Shown here piece by piece: positions 59,918-64,000 of a DNA stretch of 64,000 nt (positions within the stretch are counted from its first letter, which is position 1; each line of letters opens with the position of its first letter). The stretch comes from Lachnotalea sp. AF33-28. GTDB lineage: Bacteria; Bacillota; Clostridia; Lachnospirales; Lachnospiraceae. The translations under genes were made by a program, and so were the position numbers. The stretch spans positions 1 to 64,000 of the forward strand of contig NZ_QUEE01000010.1 of assembly GCF_003477885.1 (NCBI RefSeq), given 5' to 3'. A model generated the notes under the pieces. That model saw only the letters and a list, made by a program, of their open reading frames with translations. It was not told the DNA's origin and did no database searches.

Positions 59918-62194
59918 CTAGTTTGAAGCAAACTCACCCGGGGTGACACCCATGACGCGTTTAAAAGCACGGCGGAAGGAATTATCATTGGTATAACCGA
60001 TTTGAAGTGCAATATCTTTGATCAGGTGGTTTCCCTCGGTCAGCATCTGGCAGGCCTGCTCGATGCGGATCTGTTCCAAAAGATCGGCAAAGGAAGTGCC
60101 GATGACTTCACGGAAAATCTGGTAGGCAAAGGATTCGCTGATGTGGAATTCTTCACAGATGGTGTAGATGGTGAAATCGCTGTTTGTATAATGGCTGTTA
60201 ATATATTCCATGATTCTTTCTGCCTGGCGCTCGTTTTTGGATGTGTTCAGCTGGTTGTTTATGCGCACCAGATAGCTGTTTAACTGCAGAATTGCCTGGA
60301 ACAACTCGTCCAGTGTCTGGTCGTAGGTCCTGCGGATTTTTAAATACGCATCGCTGGTAAGCTGCTCCTGCGGCAAATCAGCCAGTCCCCGGATGATGGA
60401 GCTGCGGATGGAGAAAGTCAGCTGGCGGATCATGGAGGAGGAGAGTGCGCGCTCTACCAGATTGTTATTCCTGATCGTATCGAGCAAGTGCGTCAAATCG
60501 CTCTGAGAGCCGGTTTTGATGAGACGAATCAGCTCCAGCTCGGTTTGAATCGGATAGACATATAGCTTTTGAATCTCCGGAATATCTGTGGAGGTAAAGA
60601 AATACTGTCCCTGCGTTCTGGTGGCGTGCTGCGAGATAACGACGGACTGATTATATGCTTTTGACAGGTCATCAACCATATCGTAGCTGTCGCTGACACA
60701 GAATGTAAGGGAAATCGAGCTTTCTTCAAATGCCATATGTCTCGTCTGGTCTGCAAACATTAAAAGCTGCTTCTGAAAAACATTCTTTTCGATGTGGCTG
60801 CCAATAAAAACCACGGCCTTTTGTCTGCTGTCAATATCCAGACAGTATACCGGGCATGGGGCATTCTTCTCGATATATTCCCGAACCAGTGCCGATAGAA
60901 GCACCGGGAAGCGGCTGAATTCCGGATGCTTTTCTTCATCGGCAGGAGATGCGGTTACTAAAAGCACGGAAAAATACTGATGGTCTGGCTGAATCCCCAA
61001 CGTAGTGAAAAGGTACTGCAATTCTTCCGGTTTGCTGATGGCACCGGAGAGTGCGTTTCGCAAAGTGGTAGCTTCCAGGAGCGGCTTTTGCTTCAGAAGA
61101 TTCTGCTGCAGCTCCTGATTACTCATCTTTAATTTGGAGGCGGCATTTACGAGACAGGAAAACTCGTCTTTGACAGAGAAGGTCATATCCTGAGAACCGC
61201 TGCTTAAGTAAGCCGCCACCTTTTTTAGGCTGGAGGCCTTATGAAGACAAAGCATGGCAGTAAAGGCAATGCTCATCACAAGAGAAAGCCCAACCAGCAA
61301 AATCACGTTTTGCTTGGCGGCCAGCATGCTGGACATCACCGCTTCCTTTGGAGAAAAGATGCAGTACTGCCAGCCGATATACCGGGATTGAATCGTGGTG
61401 ACGATATCATCCTGATATTCAGAATCCGTTTTGGGATGAGTAAGCAGATAGGCTTTGACATCCTCGAAGGAGAGCATCGAGTCCGCTCCCTGTACAGAGG
61501 TAATCAGATTATTGTTTTCGTCCAGAAGAAAGACGCTGCTTTCGGGATCAATCAAAAGCTCGGTCATGATTTTCTTCAGAGAGGATTCCTTTAATTGAAT
61601 AATGATAAGCGCCAAAGGAAATCGGGTATTGCCATCGGTAACACTGGAGATGACGGTGGGCGTTACTTTTCCGTCCGTCCCCGTAAACGGCACGAACTCA
61701 TTGCTGTACAACCGATCCCTGGAAAAGGTAAGAAAATCGTCGTAACTCATGCCCGTATAGGATAAGAGACCGGCATAGGTCTGGGGCGTAATACGAAGCG
61801 CATTGTTTTCCATCAGGATAAATTCATTGTTTAACAATACCACCTGGATATTGCTGATAATATTATTGATCAGGGAAAACTTCGGCATACGTTTATAAAA
61901 CTGATAGACATCGTACATTTCGGGACTGCCCTTTGGGATGGATTCATAGCTTGAGAGGGAAATCAGTTCCGGCATGGACTCCAGAAAAAAAGGCAGCGAT
62001 TCCAGCTCTTTTAAGCGGGCGTCAATGGTATTGACGCTTTGGTTTAACATATTATGGGAATAGTTCCGTACGATTTTCGTGGCAGAAGTTACTGCGGAAT
62101 GATATATTAAAATACCGATTAAAACCGGTACGATTAAAACCGAAAGATAGGACAGCAAGATGCGGAAAAACATATGTTTTTCGGAAGTATCCAT
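59918..62194 (-). CDS. Membrane sensor with AraC-type DNA-binding domain (YesN-like)
   Basis: 758 residues. A transmembrane helix (about 9-30), an outside sensing domain of the dCache kind (about 35-290), a second helix (about 297-315), a cytoplasmic linker and a C-terminal AraC HTH pair (about 655-758; YTICEEFHISESFAYQIFREV and IALQIGYTNDNSFRRAFKRVMG). It senses an extracellular sugar and acts directly on DNA, as in Roseburia-type mannan loci. Placed between the GH130 operon and the divergent CE2 esterase, it most likely controls both. Confidence 0.88.
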   Translation of the reverse strand: MDTSEKHMFFRILLSYLSVLIVPVLIGILIYHSAVTSATKIVRNYSHNMLNQSVNTIDARLKELESLPFFLESMPELISLSSYESIPKGSPEMYDVYQFYKRMPKFSLINNIISNIQVVLLNNEFILMENNALRITPQTYAGLLSYTGMSYDDFLTFSRDRLYSNEFVPFTGTDGKVTPTVISSVTDGNTRFPLALIIIQLKESSLKKIMTELLIDPESSVFLLDENNNLITSVQGADSMLSFEDVKAYLLTHPKTDSEYQDDIVTTIQSRYIGWQYCIFSPKEAVMSSMLAAKQNVILLVGLSLVMSIAFTAMLCLHKASSLKKVAAYLSSGSQDMTFSVKDEFSCLVNAASKLKMSNQELQQNLLKQKPLLEATTLRNALSGAISKPEELQYLFTTLGIQPDHQYFSVLLVTASPADEEKHPEFSRFPVLLSALVREYIEKNAPCPVYCLDIDSRQKAVVFIGSHIEKNVFQKQLLMFADQTRHMAFEESSISLTFCVSDSYDMVDDLSKAYNQSVVISQHATRTQGQYFFTSTDIPEIQKLYVYPIQTELELIRLIKTGSQSDLTHLLDTIRNNNLVERALSSSMIRQLTFSIRSSIIRGLADLPQEQLTSDAYLKIRRTYDQTLDELFQAILQLNSYLVRINNQLNTSKNERQAERIMEYINSHYTNSDFTIYTICEEFHISESFAYQIFREVIGTSFADLLEQIRIEQACQMLTEGNHLIKDIALQIGYTNDNSFRRAFKRVMGVTPGEFASN

Positions 62195-62370
62195 AAAGAA
62201 GCTCCTTTTATCGGGGGTATTTCATCTTTCTGATTCAAACAAAAACGGTAACTGATAAGAACAGGATCTTCCTGTCCGGAACTGTTACCCAAAATATTAT
62301 AATATAGAAGTCCGCCGGTTGCAACCGGCTTTACAAAAAGAGCTATCACAAAGACCAAAGGAGAAAGAAA

Positions 62371-63396
62371 ATGAATCAGGAAATCACATTCTTGGGAAGG
62401 TCACTGGAAGAGGAAGGAATGACCTATTTTAATTGGACCTGCTCCGGATTTCAGTTTGCATTTGAGGCAAATAAAGTGGAAGCAGAGTTTTTTGCCGTAT
62501 ATGCAGAGGAAAACGGAGAGGTGCTGACACCGTTTTTGGCAGTGTTTCTGGATGATATGGAACAGCCGTATCAAATCATCGAATTAAAAGAGGGAAAACA
62601 CTGGTATTTATTGTATGAAGGAAGTGCTTCGCCGCATCGCATCCGTGTCATAAAGCGGACAGAAGCACAGCATGCCAAAAATGCATTGGTTCAGGTAAAG
62701 GCCGAGGGAGGGAGTCTTTCCCTGTGGCCGAGGGAGGAGACCTTAAAGCTGGAGTTTATCGGTGATTCGATTACATGCGGCTTTGGAAATGAAAGCAGCT
62801 GTCCGGAGGACGGATTTCTTGCGTGTCAGGAGAATGGATGGGAGGCCTATGCGGCGAAAACGGCCAGAAAACTGCACGCACAGTTCCACATAATCGGTGT
62901 ATCGGGAATCGGTGTGTACTCGAGCTACACGGATGTGGAGAAAAGAAATACGCAGCTGTTGATGGGAGAGGTGTACGGCTGCACCGATTATTTCGTATCG
63001 CCAAAGGAAGCGTGGGATTTTAACCGGTATCGTCCGGATGCCATCGTGATCTGTCTGGGAACAAATGATTTTTCTTATGTGCAGTATCATCAGGAAGCGT
63101 ATGCACCCGGATTTCAGAAAAGCTATTATGAGCTATTGCAGCTTGTCCGCCTAAAAAACGGTCCGCAGCCGTATATTCTGTGCTGTCTCGGTGTGATGGG
63201 AGAGGGCCTGAACGAAAAGACGGAAGAGGTGGTCCGGGCATTTCGCAAAGAGACCGGGGATGACAGAATTCAGATGCTTTTTTTGACGGAGCAGAGACCA
63301 AAGGACGGACGCGGCGGATGCTTTCACCCGACCATCCGCACGCATGAGAAGATGGCGCAGACGGTCGAAAAAGCCCTGAAATACTGGGGTCTATAG
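62371..63396 (+). CDS. CE2-type carbohydrate acetyl esterase
   Basis: 341 residues. N-terminal jelly-roll domain (about 1-115), C-terminal SGNH hydrolase with Ser133 in FIGDSITCG, the GTNDFS block and His319 in CFHPT. This two-domain layout is CE2, which removes acetyl groups from mannooligosaccharides or xylooligosaccharides. No signal peptide, so it acts inside the cell, making imported acetylated mannan fragments accessible to the phosphorylases. AAAGGAGAAAG precedes the ATG. Confidence 0.88.
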   Translation: MNQEITFLGRSLEEEGMTYFNWTCSGFQFAFEANKVEAEFFAVYAEENGEVLTPFLAVFLDDMEQPYQIIELKEGKHWYLLYEGSASPHRIRVIKRTEAQHAKNALVQVKAEGGSLSLWPREETLKLEFIGDSITCGFGNESSCPEDGFLACQENGWEAYAAKTARKLHAQFHIIGVSGIGVYSSYTDVEKRNTQLLMGEVYGCTDYFVSPKEAWDFNRYRPDAIVICLGTNDFSYVQYHQEAYAPGFQKSYYELLQLVRLKNGPQPYILCCLGVMGEGLNEKTEEVVRAFRKETGDDRIQMLFLTEQRPKDGRGGCFHPTIRTHEKMAQTVEKALKYWGL

Positions 63397-63730
63397 GAAT
63401 TGTAGGTGGCCTGCAGGAAAGGTATGGCGCGGAAAAAAGGAATTGTAGGGCGCTTTTTGAGTTAGAAAGTTTACGGAAAATGAGCCGTCTGTTATCATGA
63501 AATCACAATAAAACCTGCCCCGAGAGGAGGAACAAACATGATGATAAAAAGCGGGTCAGCTTCGTTACCCGACAGAATGCTCATGTGCGATAAAGTAACA
63601 TGATAACTGAATTGATAGTCAGTCCCATTCCGTAAAATGCAAGTTTCCGAAATGTTTCCGAACTTTCTTCAGCCCATTGCTACAAAAAGAAGGAAATGTT
63701 ATAATTCAAAACGAACAACTGAATAAAAGT
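63397..63730. other. Intergenic region after the esterase
   Basis: Contains a possible small ORF with a strong ribosome site (63538-63603, listed separately). Otherwise AT-rich with no clear structure until the FMN riboswitch. Confidence 0.5.
63538..63603 (+). CDS. Possible 21-codon small ORF
   Basis: ATG 63538 follows GAGAGGAGG at optimal distance. It reads M-M-I-K-S-G-S-A-S-L-P-D-R-M-L-M-C-D-K-V-T then TGA. I do not recognise the peptide. It may be a leader or small protein, or the surviving 5' end of a lost gene. Confidence 0.35.
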   Translation: MMIKSGSASLPDRMLMCDKVT

Positions 63731-63840
63731 GTCTTCGGGGCAGGGTGAAATTCCCGATTGGCGGTAAAGTCCGCGAGCGTAAAACGCACGATTTGGTGTA
63801 ATTCCAAAACCAACAGTATAGTCTGGATGAAAGAAGATAT
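63731..63840 (+). promoter_or_regulatory. FMN riboswitch (RFN element)
   Basis: Conserved blocks in order: TCTTCGGGGCAGGGTGAAATTCCCG, then GGCGGTAAAGTCCGCGAGCG-like, ending with AGTCTGGATGAAAGAAGA. This is the classic RFN aptamer that senses FMN. It controls a riboflavin transport or synthesis gene downstream. Confidence 0.96.
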
Positions 63841-63899
63841 GGTTAGATTCCGCAGATTTTGAGAGTGTTACTTTCTTTTCTGTGGCCTAATGATAATGC

Positions 63900-63939
63900 T
63901 AACACCTGAAAGACATTTTCTTTTGGGTGTTAATTTTTT
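63900..63939 (+). terminator. Riboswitch terminator
   Basis: TAACACC (63900-63906) pairs with GGGTGTTA (63925-63932), followed by ATTTTTT. AGTGTTA at about 63864-63870 can pair with TAACAC and act as antiterminator, so FMN should switch off the next gene. Confidence 0.85.
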
Positions 63940-63958
63940 GCCACGGAGGAAAGCAATT

Positions 63959-64000
63959 ATGAACAGTAAAACAAAAAGAATCACAGTTATTGGTATGCTA
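63959..64000 (+). CDS. Start of a probable riboflavin transporter (RibU), cut by the window end
   Basis: Only 14 codons are present: M-N-S-K-T-K-R-I-T-V-I-G-M-L. GGAGG lies 8 bp before the ATG. FMN-riboswitch control and the start of a hydrophobic stretch fit the S component RibU of an ECF riboflavin transporter; a rib operon protein is less likely from the opening residues. It runs past the end of the window. Confidence 0.6.
   Translation, partial: MNSKTKRITVIGML

Noticed and set aside
1..64000. tRNA, rRNA or prophage genes
   Set aside because: I found no cloverleaf ends, rRNA blocks, integrase or phage structural genes while reading both strands.

Overview
This window looks like a chromosomal segment of a spore-forming gut Clostridia, most likely Lachnospiraceae. 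That is inferred from Firmicutes-type gene order (dgt-dnaG-rpoD-trmK-nif3), the Csp-like subtilase, several AraC/YesN-type sugar regulators, a mannan-phosphorolysis cluster and strong GGAGG Shine-Dalgarno sites. No 16S or species-level marker is present. Most of the window is moderately GC-rich. Two stretches are clearly AT-rich and look acquired: about 8.6-10.6 kb (Fic/DUF2200) and about 41.4-42.5 kb (mazEF).

Layout. 0-1 kb: decayed or non-coding DNA with palindromic repeats. 1-5.3 kb: MoxR/DUF58/transglutaminase operon. 5.4-15 kb: Fe-S aldo/keto reductase, subtilisin-like protease, Fic island, AAA ATPase, endonuclease-like hydrolase, AraC-GGDEF hybrid, Lgt. 15-20.5 kb (minus): MATE, AI-2E-family permease, DUF4143 ATPase, GH29 fucosidase. 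20.7-29.3 kb: AraC regulator, then the dgt-dnaG-rpoD-trmK-nif3-nucleoside kinase housekeeping block. 29.3-36.4 kb: UroD-like protein and divergent AraC regulator, rnpB, dut, degV, TPR lipoprotein, hflX. 36.5-39 kb: anaerobic ribonucleotide reductase with a C-terminal glutaredoxin-like domain, behind two NrdR-box-like sites. 39-42.5 kb: zinc-ribbon membrane protein, broken GGDEF gene, rlmH, mazEF. 42.5-48 kb (minus): M24 peptidase and a potRABCD polyamine uptake operon. 48.2-51.3 kb (minus): cold-shock protein, kbl and tdh for threonine to glycine. 51.6-63.4 kb: permuted GH3, allulose-6-P-type epimerase, LacI regulator, GH130-epimerase-GH130, YesN-like sensor, CE2 esterase. The window ends in an FMN riboswitch and the first codons of a probable ribU.

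The most unusual material is intergenic. (1) A family of about 56-bp structured leader repeats sits in sense orientation directly before the start codons of six unrelated genes; it supplies or abuts the Shine-Dalgarno sequence, and its two hairpins are mutually exclusive and supported by compensatory changes. (2) A second family of long palindromes has conserved ends and, in the large copies, a conserved structured loop. (3) The last seven codons of rlmH are repeated about 1 kb downstream with only third-position differences, bracketing a mazEF module in the manner of an SCC-type attachment-site duplication without a recombinase.
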